Assembly (NCBI GenBank): GCA_944470555.2
Contig: OX104127.1
Span: forward strand, 139,828,786 to 139,892,785
DNA: 64,000 nucleotides
Reading direction: 5' to 3'
DNA from: Heterobilharzia americana
Lineage: Eukaryota; Platyhelminthes; Trematoda; Strigeidida; Schistosomatidae
Shown here: piece by piece, positions 10,200-24,400 of the stretch
How the letters are laid out: each line of letters opens with the position of its first letter
Position numbering within the stretch: the first letter of the stretch is position 1
Position numbers and translations under genes: made by a program
The notes under the pieces: generated by a model
Databases searched by the model: none
Seen by the model: only the letters and a program-made list of their open reading frames with translations
What the model was told of the DNA's origin: nothing

Positions 10200-10980
10200 C
10201 TTATCAAACTATTTTGGGCTTAGTGTTTCCCGTTGGCAAATCTGATTTGACTCTTGATAATAATAGTTCTTCTAATATTCCTCTAATGGAACTTATTGGA
10301 ATCATAAAAGAAACAGTTCTGTAACTGCTCGGAAAAGTAAGGCCTAGAAAATCACCTGGCTTGGATTGATTGCGTTCGAAAAATCTGCTGCTTTTGGCTG
10401 ATATTCTTGATGTACACTTGGCTGTTTTATATGACATGTCGTTATATAAAGCACAGCTACTGAATGATTATAAGAACAGCATAATAAGGCCTGTGTTTAA
10501 GAGGGATGATAAATAACAAGTTATCAATTGCCAATCTATCAGTCTAGCTAGTATCGTGGTTAAGATAATCAAGTATTTAGAAGCAGATAAACTACTGACA
10601 CAACAACAACATAGCTTCCGAACTCCAAGTTGTGGTTTGACAGATCTACTCCTGCGACGGAGGAATGGGATAACCCTGTTGATGATAAACTTCCTGTGCT
10701 TGTGGTGTTTATTGACTTTAGCAAGGCTACTATCCTTTTCGCTGAAAACAAGATCTTCAGTTGCCTTGTATGAAAAACCTATTCTAATTCTTCTAAGTAC
10801 TGTAAACCTTATACCGCTGGTTGAAAACATTTCTTTAATGTGCCAGATTATATTATGCACCTAGAAAATATATTTCATCTTTCACCTCACTACCTTTCTA
10901 CTTGATTTACTGATATGAGCTGTGGTAACTCGGACCGTTACTCAGTAATGCCTGGTCCTATGTTGATATTGATGATGATG
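10200..10980 (+). pseudogene. CR1/Rex-like non-LTR reverse transcriptase fragment with 3' tail
   Basis: The sequence encodes, with frame changes, blocks typical of this reverse transcriptase class: VFKRDDK, then SLASIVVKIIKYLEADKLL, QQHSFRTPSCGLTDLLL, and in another frame PVLVVFIDFSKAT (the palm box). The catalytic YADD region is not seen. A conserved 3' tail ending in GATGATGATGA follows at 10922-10978. It is heavily mutated and cut on the 5' side. Confidence 0.65.
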
Positions 10981-11160
10981 AGCTAGCTAGAGGGCCGATT
11001 ACGAGCAGTGCAACATAACACGACAGTGTGCCAAATGGCGTGGATGTTTGACTGCGTGCCCTTAGCTTAGCGAGTCCAGTTAAACTATGGAGGTCAGCAT
11101 CAATGTTTCATCTGGCTGAACCTTAGGCTATTGGTTCTGGAGAAGTGTGTGACGCTGCAA
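10981..11160 (-). repeat. Partial Gypsy LTR, minus orientation
   Basis: About 180 bp similar to the inner half of the solo LTR at 2876-3218 (the stretch from GCTAGAGGG through GTGTGTGACGCTGCA). The other half is missing: it is replaced by the LINE tail that ends at 10980. Confidence 0.75.
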
Positions 11161-12294
11161 AGTATTGTACCCGACTGTTTCAATCTTTTGCTTATCAGTC
11201 CTGGGGTCGGAGTGAGTAGGTTTTGGATCTTCAAAGCTATCAGTAAAGTGGTCCGGAGACAAGCGTTTCTCTTCCGGTTTCTGGCTTTCCAGTCTGCATC
11301 CACAGTAGATTTGCCAGGTAAATTCGTCACAGCTTATGTGGCGCTACTAGGTATGGGCAAATTGCTGGAGGAATTGATGACAGTGGTGACAGCTGTGGTC
11401 AGTTATATCCTATCGTTTGCAAAAACCGGTGAACATTATATCTTTTCTTTCCTTCTGATGGATAGAAGCATCAAATTCCCGTTCCTTATGCGCCTTTCTC
11501 AGACTTCCATTGGCTTTCATTCCTTCAGCCAACAATGTCCCTCTGATTGTCGGCAGCAGATTCATGACATCTTCATGGACACCTCCGACTTGCGCTCTGA
11601 ACAGTTTACAGTAACATTTATATTCAGTTTTGCTGACCTCAGCATAGTTCGCCTGGGCCGTGTCTTTGAAAGCGTCGTGGTGCAAGTTATCACGGCCATC
11701 ACTGCGCTTATCAGTTTGTAAAGTAAGTTCACAGTCATCTATTGTAGACGTCCATATTGCTAACCATTATTATTCACAAAGAAGTAAGGAAAAACTCAGA
11801 AACAACAGCGAAAACAATGGAGAGCCGGTAGGTGCAAGAATAACGCAAGCCTTTGAAGTCTGTTGAAAATCAAGAAAATACTAGTCAAAACTCCATTAAC
11901 AAACAACACTCCCTACAAATCTAAACAACACCCAACCACCCGTCGGGCTAACCAGAGCTACAGCAGTCCATTGGGTAGACTACTGCATTGGAATCCACTA
12001 AAGACCTGGAACCGTTCCGCAAGACTTAGAAGCAAGCATGAAGAAATCAATTGGTTTACACTAGCTCGTTAAAAGATATTCGATATTGAATATGTTTGAA
12101 AGATAGCGAATACGGATTGTAACTTTGTATGTTAATGACTGGCATGAGCTTTTTCACTGGAATAATTCAAGAAGGAGCTAGATATTTATAGAGAAACCTA
12201 GTGTAAGAATTATTACAAGCCTAGTTGGCCGACCATCCTAATTGTTGTGCATTGAAGCCTGAAGACCTTGGCACAGTTTGAAAGTGTAGGTCAC
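11161..12294. other. Unassigned region upstream of TTC1
   Basis: A 196-codon open frame on + (11131-11721) overlaps a 91-codon frame on minus (11410-11685). Neither shows a motif I recognise, and the composition is less AT-rich than the surroundings, which suggests transposon origin. The 5' untranslated region and promoter of TTC1 should lie in the right part, but no promoter motif is clear. Confidence 0.35.
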
Positions 12295-12480
12295 ATGTCT
12301 TCATGTTCAGATGAATTTGTTGATGCCCATGAGTTCTCACCAGGGTCATCTGGGAGATTGTCTCCCAATATTGAAGACAGCAAGCATTCTGAAACTTCTG
12401 CAGCAATCGATGTAAACGGTGAAAAATCATTAGAGGATAGGGAAAGAGAAGAAGATTCACTTACTGTGCAAGAAATTGAG
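12295..12480 (+). CDS. TTC1: TTC1 exon 1
   Basis: 62 codons, starting ATGTCTTCATGTTC. The in-frame stop at 12253-12255 and the absence of any earlier ATG fix the start. Encodes the acidic head (EDREREEDS). The donor GTTTGT follows GAG. Confidence 0.85.
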
Positions 12481-15400
12481 GTTTGTCTCTTCTATTCCAT
12501 TTAATTTCTAGAAACGACGTGATGATGCAATGTTATTGAAGGACAAGGGAAACGCACTTTTTAAATTAGGTGTATTCACCGAGGCTTTGACAAATTATAC
12601 AGAAGCTCTTGATCTTTGTCCTTTGAAGTGCTGTGTTGAGCGTTCTGTTATCTATGCCAACAGAGCTGCGTGCCACATCAAACTGGTTAGTCACCTGAAG
12701 TTTAAGCATAGATTATTTTTGTCGTGTGTTTATCCAGACACATTCTTTTTTTCACCTCAAACCCTGGAAGCCCATCTGGCAAAACTTTTCGGCTCATGTC
12801 AGTAACTGGGCTGGCTCTGAATTAAAAAACTTAGGGAAGAATTGAGACAGTACATTACATTTTCCGCATTGTTCGGAGTTTGTTGCAAAGATTTCTGCAG
12901 TTTCATTAACCAGTGAGAAGTTTCTTGCTGGCATTTCGCGGTTCCCCTACCCACATTGTTTAACTGACACTTATTCTGTGGGTTAACGAAATGTTTGACA
13001 GCAGTATTGCCGCAAAACAAGGTTATTATTTCTTTGTGATGTGATATTAGCAGTTTATTAAATGCAAAAGTCAAGTGTGATCGACAGAGGACACTGAACA
13101 ATATTTCAATCGATCACTTACTGTTCCAAGTCATTCATTCGATATTCTATATTTTTCTCCGCTTCTTTCTTCTTCCTAAGTCTTTATACAATAAAAGTCT
13201 GCGGTTGGGAAGTTCGTAATAAAATCCTGGCAGGTACCGTTCTGCAACATTAGGATGACATTACGAAGGAAGCTCACCGACTGCTGATTTGGTCCTTTCC
13301 TCTTTCGTTACTTCGGTTGGTCCTTATTAGTGTGAAAGTAATGCATAAAAGTATAGATCTATAACTTGAGGTGACGTTATCGAAAGCGTATTCTCACTCA
13401 AGTAATTATTAATCTAAACCTAAGACCATAGCGCAATCGGGTACATCCCAATGTTTTAGTAAGGGGATTTCAGTATGTACTACATCACTAAGTAGTTGTA
13501 ATTTGGTCTCCTTTTATTCAGTTCTAAACACCAGGGGTTTTGCCAGTGTCAGCTTGCTACCTAGGTTAGCTCCCTTATCTTTGACTTTGTATAGAACACT
13601 AGACAGCGGCACTTAGAACATATTTCACGTAAATGTACAATTGATAAGTTTGTAAAGCCAATACAAAGAATGTCAGATTTTATGCTTGTTCTTCCAGAGT
13701 TCTACACAATCACCGATTTGACTACTTACAGGCAGCTGTCGACCAAAATTTACCGTATTTTTTACTTTCACTGTATCTTCCTCCACAAGGTTATGAAAAC
13801 TAATCGCGTTTCTAAACACTGAGGGTAAATAGTGGTGACCTGCTTTTCAAGGGAGACTAGGTGAATAGCCTTTTCGGGGCCTAATATCAGTGCCATAGAA
13901 ACAACCTCATGATTTCTGACTAGGTTCTTGGCTAGTAAAGTGTGTTGCTTAACCTGACAATTCAAACCAGTGTATTATCCCAAACATAGTTTTGAAAGCT
14001 GGAATCGTTACAGACTAAGTACTTAGGTGAAAGGATTTCAGGATGCGATACAGTTGGTAATGAGATAAGCAGGAGCAACCCTGATGTTGTCAGAGATATG
14101 AATGCGACCGAAGTCCCCTATCTGTTTATGCGGTCGGTTAGTTATTTTCAGAGTACCTGAAAAGTTTATGGTTTTATCAACCTAAAAACATGAGCACATA
14201 GGCTGAAAGCCGTTTGAATTAACCCGGACACTACGAAATTAAGAGCGTTTGCCTTTCATTGTATAACCTAAGGTTTTTACATCACATCTTGACACCAGCA
14301 CTAAGCAAGCAAAGTAACGTAAAACTTTGTGCTAAACTGCATCGTCTTCAGTTGCAAAACTTTCAGCAGCAAAGAAAATATCGGCAGAAAGGATGTAAAA
14401 CAGACGAAAAGTGAGATGATTGAGATATGCACCAAAATAATTAATTTTAAGTTTCTACTGGGAATGTTAAACAATCGATTCCTAATACTTCTAAGATCTT
14501 AACACTACACATCAGCGTATATGGTGACTCGGCGTGCGTAATACATGGCTAAACTGTCAGTATATATGGTTAGATGACCTCAGTGACTAGTTTATTTCCT
14601 TTTTGGAGAACTCTACAACTTCACTCAAATTTTTCATTCCCTAGTTCCATTGCATCATGCCAAAAGGCTCTTGGAAACGAAGTCTATATTCTACATTTAA
14701 CTAATTTCAACCCCACCTCATAACAGTAAAGAGATTTCAGCAAAGTTTTGTTTGTACACTATGAGACTAATTAATTTAGGCTTCTCTCATCGGTCTTTCT
14801 TCTATGTTCGGATGTCAAGGACTAGGTTTTCTAGTTCGTGTAGATCAACTGGGTAACCATGAATCATTAAGGTAAACAGTACCTGTCCTGCTAAAACTGT
14901 TATTAATTTCCGATTTGTGTTGGTATATAGTCAATGACATCTCTTGAAATAATCCTACCAAACTCCTACAGTCGTTATGGTTGTTTTGAAATTTGTGCAC
15001 AGCTATTCTTGTAACTCAAAATAACACAGGCTTCAGCGAACAAACTTGTTTTCAGAGATATTCTTGGAAATTTTAATCGCATTTCAGTAATTATGTAGGG
15101 TTTTCTGATTTAGTGGTGAGAAAACATTTGTAAATCAGTTCAAAAGGCAAAAGATAATAAGAGTTAATTAAGCTTAAGTATTTATAATATTAATAAGTTA
15201 TGAAAGCAGGTGGAAAAACTACTTATAAGCATCTTTTTCTGGCTTTCACTGTTGTATTGCTGAAGCCTCAGAAATGCATAATAGACGTTTGCTGTGTTGC
15301 TGTTGAATTCCAAGTTCAGAATAGTTTTTTATCCATCCTGAAATTTGTCTTAGGGAGGCTTTCTTGGTGTTTATTTTAAACGAAAAGGCTTTAAGAATAT

Positions 15401-18400
15401 CCATTTTTAGGGGATATCAAACTCCGTAATCCTAGTTCTTCCAGTGCATCAGTTGTGCAGGCTTTCTGAATTCGAAATAGAAGGGCATGGATTACATTTC
15501 TTTCTCAGCTAAAAGCCCAACTGTTAAAATTGCTCAATTATCTATTCCATGTGGGCACCCGATAAATGGATCTATTAAATCATCTATCCTCTCTTATTAG
15601 TAATGCACAAAGAAATAGTAACTGAATGCGATTTGATTTCCACTTTAAAGGCGATGGGTAAATGGTGTTAATTAAGAGCTTATAGTAAATTCTGTAAATT
15701 GAAGTCCGTATCTCAGGTAACAAATGTGTTGAGCAGTTTGAGTAGATGATAAATCTTTGGTCCAGATCTCAGTCTTTCTCATATCATATAACTGATGATT
15801 GAGTTTTAGTCAATTAACTTCCAACTATCCCTTAAGTTTTGTCTTAGAGAAGCTGATTTCGTCAGATAGTTTTGACAATTCCCCATTATAGTCATACTTA
15901 TTCAATAGGACTATACCGGCACTCTTGTTCAAACTAGTTATTACGATTGCTTCATTATTTTTTAATTGCTTTAGTTGACTGTTATGATCTTGGAACTATT
16001 AAGGAAGTGTGATTTCGTTGTTAACGGTTAGGTGTTTTTGGGAGTATACAGGATTATCAAGCAAAGACCTGGTCTGACTACATTTTTTGCTATTATTTAT
16101 AGGATTCTCCTGAGGCTGCCCTCTTAGATTGTAATGAATCCCTAAGTTTGCAACCGGATTATGTTAAATGCCTAGAACGGCGTGCTACTTTATTGGAAAG
16201 CAAGGACAGGTTAACGGATGCATTCGAAGATTATAAGAAACTTTTACAATTAGACCCAGGCAATCAAAGAGCTCGCCATGCCTGTGCTGTAAGTTCTCTC
16301 ATCAATGTGTATTATTCATCTTACCGCTTCTATATTTTATATTCAGGCTGATTTTTTTTCACCGGTTGTTACTAGTTTTTCGGTTAGTAAGTCATTTCAT
16401 ACGCGACCACCATCGATGAAGATTCAAACTATGAGGCACCACGCGTATAGCGTTTATCTACACAGTCAATTGTCGATTATTTACACACAAACATAACTTT
16501 AATTTTATTGTTTTCTACTTTGAATTTCGTTTATTTCGATGCTTTAAACCTCCAGGTTTTTAAATTTCCCCAGAAAACTAAGTTACGGAAAAAAAAAGAT
16601 ACTCGAAGAAGTAGTACAGGTTTAAGTAGATTTTTTGCCTAGGATTTTAGGACAAACTGATTCTAATGTATATAGATGTTTCGGGTGTCCATAGGTTTAT
16701 CATGAAACTCGTTTACTAATTCGTGTTGTTCTCAGCGTTATATTACTGGAATCTTATTAGAAGACAGAAATTGAATTAGTCATAATACTACATACGGGTT
16801 AACTAGCAGTCAAATGTAACTGCTCATTTTGTTTTGTGTAAGATCCTTCTACTAGACTTGCTCGTATCCTAATAGATATGCCAGTGACTGTTGGATTTCA
16901 AACTCAGCTGCCGCTACTTGACCTAGGTGTTTGTCTACTAATGAGTTGCATTGATCACTTCTTGTGTATCTGGTGTCAACACAGCATTTCTGCCTATTGA
17001 TGTCTCATGACATTACCATGTGTTTTTGTGTCGATATAATAGTGCAATTTCAGGTTATTGTTCTAAAATATACCAGATAAAATCCTAAATCATGTTCATC
17101 TACGTATTTCGTAATAATTTTCATTTATACTAAGTAAATAAATCAGTGGCAATAACATGCTTATTCACTCAAAAAATCATTTATTTCAAAGGGTGTAAAG
17201 TCAATTTAAAGGGCAGAATATTTAAAAAAATTTCGTTTCTTAATTTATGTTCCGCCACCTAAAATCCCAAACGTGCTCTAGCCCACCTACAGTGTGAAGT
17301 ACCATCCGAGTGAGTTTCCGAAAAATTGATGATGCAGTAATTTGCCGGTATATTTTACGTAATAATTAACTAATTCAAAGGGACAAACTAAGATGGCGAA
17401 ATAACAACAGAATGAATGGGATTTCAGTCTACTAACTCCGATATTGGAGTTGCTGAGGTATCTTCATCTTGTAACCAAACACTTTTTGAGTGTTTCCTGA
17501 CCTCTCGTCAAGAGGTCCGGTCGAAACCTCATGTCTAGTCTCCTAAGATCCCCCCCACCAATTTCATTTAGGAACTTCCAACGTTCGAACTCTGTCAAAT
17601 GGGACGGCAGGCATGGCTGTCCAAAACTATGGAATCTCTAGCCATAGATGTATGTTTCTGAGACACGTATAGAGAACTCGAGTGTGGTTCTTAAATCTAC
17701 CTCATCATGCCATTGTAGTGAATCTTCAAAATTCACCTTGAGGATATTCAGAGATCCAATGGCTAGCTCTCGTGAACTCGCTGGTGTAGACGTAGCATTG
17801 AGCAGTATAGCAGAAAGTACGCTTCTCGACTAGATACCGGTCGACAACCGTCTATGTGGTGTCTGACTGAATGGATCCGTAAGAACTAGGAAAGACGGCA
17901 ACACTCGTCAATGCCTATTTGTAATCTCCGCCTACGCACCCACCAACTGTAGTTCAGATGATGGGAAGAGTGAATTCTGTGAGAAGCTGTGGACCTTACA
18001 ACAGAAAGCAAAACGTCCAGATATAGTCATAATGGCGGGTGACTGACTTTAACGCTTAACTAGGGGAGCTGAATCAATCGAAAAGGCATCCTAGAGCTAT
18101 TTACTGAATCCCGTGTCAACGAACCGATAACGGTGACCTTCTGTTTCAATTTTGCCCCAACAATTACTTGTTTCTGGCCAGCACTAACTTTATGCATAAG
18201 AGGGAGGCACTGCCCCACATGGTGCTTACTGGCTTCGAACCAACAATGAACACAGGTAGATCACATTGTTATAAGCCATAGTTGTAAGGCATCGGTGGTG
18301 GATTACTGCTTTTTCTGGAGTTACCAGTTTAGACCCCAGTCACGCGCTAGTACGGTCTCGTGTATGTCTGGGCCTCACTTGTCGCAGGAAATGGGTAGCA

Positions 18401-21400
18401 ATGAAGCCTGTCTATGGTCAGTTGGAAGATAAGAACGCCAAGTACGCATTTAGAGAGGAGCTAACTAAGCAAGTATCTGAGTATGACAGAAATGCTCACC
18501 CTAAGAAAACTGGGTGTGATATTAAGTCTTTTTTAGAAACAGCTCTAAAGATAGTTGGTAGCCTGCACACAAAGGTTCACAAACATCATTGGATTTCCGC
18601 GACGTCATCCGAACTGGTTTATGCGACAAGACTGCCTCTGATCACGATGAAGAGCGCTAGCAACTCAAGCGTAAGTTTACCAAGAGTCCTGGGGTCGATC
18701 GCGAGCGGTGGTGGGAGGTGGAAGCCAGAGAGATGGAGAAGGCATCAGCGTTGGGTGACACTGCAACTATTTAGACTTATTAGGGATACCGGGAAGAAGA
18801 GGACAATGGTGAACAAAATCATCGCCGAAAAGGATGCGACGCTGATAACATCCCAGAAGGTTGGGCAGAACACTTTGAAGCACAGTTCAACTGGCTCACA
18901 GCAACGCCTCAGTTGTTCAACATCCAGTCTAAACCTGAATGGAACGTAGATGTCAGTCCTCCAACTCTCTCTGAAGTTGAGACAGCTATATCGAACCTGG
19001 AACGATGTTAATTAGCAGGACCTGACAGTTCCTCAGCAGAAGTTTTCAAGGATGTAGGTAGGAAATTGCTGATTAGAGTGATGGGGGTACTAGATTGTGT
19101 ATAGAAATCAGAGGTAGTGCCGTCAGACTTGTGTACTTCATTGATCATTCCAGTTTATAAGTGAAGGGAAACATTTTCTTGTGACAACTATAGGGAATTA
19201 GTTTGACCAATATTGAGTCCAATATCCTAGGCTCCATAGTTATGGGAGCTCGAGAACGGCAAATTCGACAAAAACCCAGGCAGGTTTCAGATCTGGAAGT
19301 GGGTTCATCCATCATATATTTTTATCTTCTGACAGGCTCTGGAGCACAGGAATACCTACCAGCTGCTAGTGCCCGACACTTGCCACATTTATTGACCCGA
19401 AGGTGGCATTCGACTCAGTCGAGCGGTAGGTGTTGTGGCAGTGTCTGACTAAAGGGAGTACCGAGAAAGTATGCAAGCCAGTCAAGGCTCTCTACTCGAA
19501 CTCACGCAACTGTGTCAGAGCTTATAGAGAGTTGTCTTCAGAATTGACGACAACTAGTGCTTCCGTTTTAGCTGATTTATGAGACTTATCACAGTGAAAC
19601 AGTATTGTTGTGTTTGTTGATTAGTCTCCGGGTAAGAAGATCATATGTTTCGTTAATATAAGAATGAAACTTGGGCACTGTGGCAGAATGTAATTCCATT
19701 TTATTTGATTTATTAGATTTGTCAACTAAAGTGGAGTTACACTACCACAGTACTCAAGTTTTACTCTTTTATTATGACTAGTGGTTTTCTGTAGGGATGC
19801 CTACGGTCACTGTTCCTACTTAACTTCGTCATCGACGTACTAATGGACATGACCTTAGATACATCTGGCTTCATAGGGATTGACCTACTCCGTGGAGGTA
19901 ATCTGGTTGACTTAGAGCATGCAGACGATTTTGTCCTTCTACGTGAAGACGCGTTTCACTGTCACCTGTCAAATGTAAGATGATGCTCCAGGACTGGTCT
20001 TTAACTACTCCCAGATTAATGATAGGGAGTGAAGTGGTGGGACGTGTCGACCACTTCAATAATTCAGTGAGTTGCACCACCCCGAACGGGCTGGTTGGTG
20101 ACGTGATTTCAGTTAGAATACAGAAGGTCCGTTTAGACTTTGCCAACTTTCGTCACCTGTGGCACCAACTAGCGAGATATCTAACCATCCATCAAAGGAC
20201 GAGTATACTGTGCTGCATTTCTTTATGTCCTGTTGTACTGTTGACACATAACCGTTAAAAGTAGAAGACGTGAAGCGGTTGCATGGTTTTGATCACAGAT
20301 ATCTTCGTACTATTGCTCAGGTTTGGTGGAATCACCATGTAAGGGATGGTGTGATCAGACGAAGGGTACCAGGAAAGATAGACAAGTCGATTGATAAGGT
20401 TACCGACCTTAATCAACTGAGATGGCTTAGGCATGTACTGCACATGCCAAGCCATCTCCTACCTCGACGCACTATGCTAGGGGAAGTTGAATTAGGTTGA
20501 AAGCGGGTTCAAAGTGACCAGATCAGGACTTGGCATCATTCCAGAAAGTCCCAAACTGATGTTCTCACTCGTGAGGAGATGTAGACTGCGTGGTTGGGGT
20601 CCTCAAGACTAAATAAATAAGTGGTTGAGGACTGACTCTTGGTGACATGGCTGAAAATCCGTCACAATGTATTCATTCTTTAGCATCTAAAGCTTGAACA
20701 TTCTCACTAACCTTCATTTTCAGATTGCTTATTCTCTCACATAAATATGTCTACTTTGATATCACTCACTATCTATCCATCTTTTCCAAGTGTACTGTTG
20801 TGAGGTAGGGTGACTTTAGTCGATGCACCTGTGTGTGAAGTTCTACGATGATTTTGTCAGTCTGTCAGCCGGTGAAAGATTATGAACTCAGTTGACTTGC
20901 CTTCTATGCCTAGTACTCTATATATATTACTCATATGATAGTTCTGTCACAAACAAACAATGCTAAGAACACCTATAATCAGGTACATGCTGTCTCATGT
21001 TTAATACTTTCAATGGCTTTCTCAGCAGATCAGATTGCTCCGTAGTATACTCATCTTTTGATGTATCTCCGGACGTCTTGTAGACAACGAGATGGTGTAA
21101 ATTGCAAATAACAAGTGGGTGTTTTGTATGTAAGTCAGGGTTTTGCTAGCGACCAACCCATTAGAGCTGATGCAGCTTCTCAAGTAGAAGTGATCAGCGC
21201 ATTCTTTATCCTTGAACTAACGGTCTTGAAGCAATTGTTTCACGTGACAGGTGTTAAGCACGTGCCTAATAGACTCAGGTTTTCGCTCGAAGTGTGTTCT
21301 CAAAAGATTCTGTGCATTGTCATCGTCTTTACGTAACAGGGCTATGTTGTCTACGTTTTCTAAGTACTCTCCTTTAAGTAAGTTAATTCCTTAAAATTCG

Positions 21401-24400
21401 AAAGTAGAGTCATTTCCACTGGTCGCATTTGTAACAAAGATGATCACCAAAGGTGACGCTGAACAAACTTGTTGGACACCACTAGTTGCTATTACCTCAA
21501 ACTACAACTCTGTAAACCGTTACATTGCTTCGCGATTTCGAACAGAGAACTTCGATTAGCGCTAGTTACTCACTCAGTACTCCCTTCACTGTCAGACACT
21601 TCTACAACAGCTCTAAACCTATGTAGTCCAGTGCCGTCTTCAGGGAAATAAGTATGGATAGTGTGAGGCGCCGATAAGCATATCTGTGTTCCGAAACCTG
21701 TCAAAGAATGAAGATCTTATCGATTCACCCTCGTCAAGGTCCGAAACCTGCCAAATTTTGTAGAGCTTTTGTTCTCAAGCTCCAGTTGTGTCGGATAACT
21801 ACGGTGTTGATCAGGCTTATCCCCCTGTTGCTTTTACGGAAAAATGCTATCCTTTCATTTTGCTGGAACGATCAACAATCTAGATTGGTCTGACCGGTCT
21901 ACTTGTGACTCCCATAAACCTCAGCTTCTCTAGCCACTAGTTCTCCATCTTTTATGACTTAGAGGGGTATACTGTCAAGTCTTGTTGTTTCGCATCGTTC
22001 TAAGTTTGAAACTATTTTCAAATCCAGTGAGAGTTGGAGTATTGACATATAAATCCCACTTAGGTTGGGACTGAATTTTCAGCTCTATCAGCTTCCATTT
22101 GTCCATCGAGATCCATTCCTTATCTTCTTTCTTCTTCCTTCCTAATACGGCCGTGCAGGTTTCTTTCCACATCTCTTTCAAAGACTTCCAGTGTTCATCC
22201 ACACAGGTTTCTTCAGGGATGTTGCCCAATGTCTCCCATTTCTTCCTGATATCTGAAGTGAAGATGTCCCTTGTAATTTCGTCCTTCAGTTCCTGTTGTG
22301 GGTGTTCAACTTGAACTGTGATCTGTCACCACCAGCTTGGTTGAAAGTTTTCAACTTGATTTCGAAGGTTCCTTGCACTAAACAGCAAGTGATTTGTACC
22401 TACATCTGCTCCCTTCTTGATCTTGTGTCCAGTAGGCTGGCTGCATCTCCACTTTCTCCATATTGAGATGAAGTCGATCTGGTTTTTAGTGTAGTGTGTC
22501 CTGGTGTCTGGTGAAATCCATGTCGCTGCTTTGTGAATATCCTTGTGCTTGAACACAGTGCCTCCAATCACTAAATCGTTGAATGCAAAGAATTCTGGAA
22601 ACAGTTCTCCATTCTCATTCATCATTTCACGGAGCGCTTCTCGACCATGGTTTGTCCTCTTTCTGTGTTGTCTGCTCCCAGTTTGGCATTCATGTCACCC
22701 CACCATTAGAATGTTGATGTCGCCAACTGGGGTGGGGTCTTGTCCAGTGTTGATTGAAGTTGTCTGTACAATTCCTCCTTTTTCTCTTGCTCTGCATTAT
22801 TTGTAGGTGCATAGCGTAGCATTGTATGGTTGTGACTTTCCTTCCTTTTGAGTTGAACCTTGCCGATATGATCCTGGAGGAGATTGGTTCCCACTGTATG
22901 AGAGAGAGCCTTCGATGCTCTTGTGGACATCATGATAGCCACTCCATAACTCAGTTTGCTCGTGGTTGTCGTCTGGGTGACAGTATCGGAGTAGATTATT
23001 GATTCTCCAATTGACAGTTTGGATAGTCCACTTCCATTCCATCTGCTTTCGCAAATTCCTAGCACTTCTATGCTATACCTTCTCATCTCTTTTGCAATCT
23101 GGGCAGCCTTGCTGGGTTCAAACATGGTGCGGACATTCCATGTCCCACGTTTACTTTCGCTTTCATCGAGAGAGGGAAGACACATCGTCCAATTGGCTTC
23201 CTGAAGGTTTTCGCCAGTTGGCGTCATTTCGCCTCTCCGATTCCAGTGAGGAATAATTTTGTTTTATTTTTTATATTTCGTTTGTGCTTTAAAGTTTCTT
23301 TAGTGGTTGGATTTATTTTATGGGGTAGGGTTGCTATCCGTATGCCCAACCTTCCCTCTTTGCCCGGGCTTAGGACCGGCTAGTAACTAGTGAACTAGTT
23401 AACCAGGCGAGGTTAACAAAACAAGGACTACTTCCTAGGCTTTTAACTTGATGTCTCACCTACAGGGCATCAGAGAGACGTCAGGTGCTTCATTAGTATG
23501 GTAACGTTGACTAAGGTTAATTCATGAGTCATTCTTCTGTTGAAGATCCTAGTTTACCATCTTTCTTGGACAGACCCTCTGTATCCACCGATCTGATGAT
23601 AAGCGCTGATCATTCGCTTTTATCCTGTCATTTCTCAACACTTTTACCAAGTTTTGATTTTAGATTAATCACTGTCGTCTTAATAGCTGTTTCTGAAGCA
23701 GACTCAATATTGCGCCGTGCTTCATGTTGATGTGTTCATGGGACAGGAAGGAGTGTGCTATTTTCAGGATAGACACTTCTAACCTTTTTTCCGGTAAGGT
23801 AGCATCAATTTGTCACGCCGATGCCAACATGGTCCTATTGGCAGCGCGTGTCGTACTTTAGTTAGCCTTCTTTATCATAGAAAATTAGTTTGTTTTTAAA
23901 CAAAAAGCTAGGCTACTGTTTCTATTTCAACAGTGCTGGTTATCCACAGGAAACACCTTACACTCGTTTTGGTCAGAGGTATAACTTTCCCTCAAATCGT
24001 TATCGTAGCGTAAATTATTTACCCTGTAGATGTTACTTCGTGTGTTATCATTTCTGAATTGTCGTCTTACAGACTCCGATTTTCAGAAGACCAACTACGG
24101 TTTACGTATTTCTTGATGAATCAATTTGACTATGTTCTCGAATAATCTCATCATATCACAAGGAGCTACCATAACAGATCACCTTGGTTACTCAGACAAA
24201 GCTTAAGCTTATAGGTGTGTGCATCCACTCTACTTTTAACTAGTGGGTCACCTGCTATGTGAGAAGACAGGCGTAAATCTTTACTTGTTTAGATTCTAAG
24301 CTTCACTTTAACAAATCGTGATGCACTGCAATCTTACCTTCTATCCTATGATGATATTCAGGTTGATTGCTTCCCATTTTTTGATGGTTATCTTGGTACC

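Noticed and set aside
12268..12294. Start of TTC1 at 12268
   Set aside because: The codon there is TTG. The first ATG in this frame is 12295, after a stop at 12253.
18401..18949. 182-codon plus frame as a host gene
   Set aside because: It is collinear with the linker of the CR1-like element, between its endonuclease and reverse transcriptase blocks.
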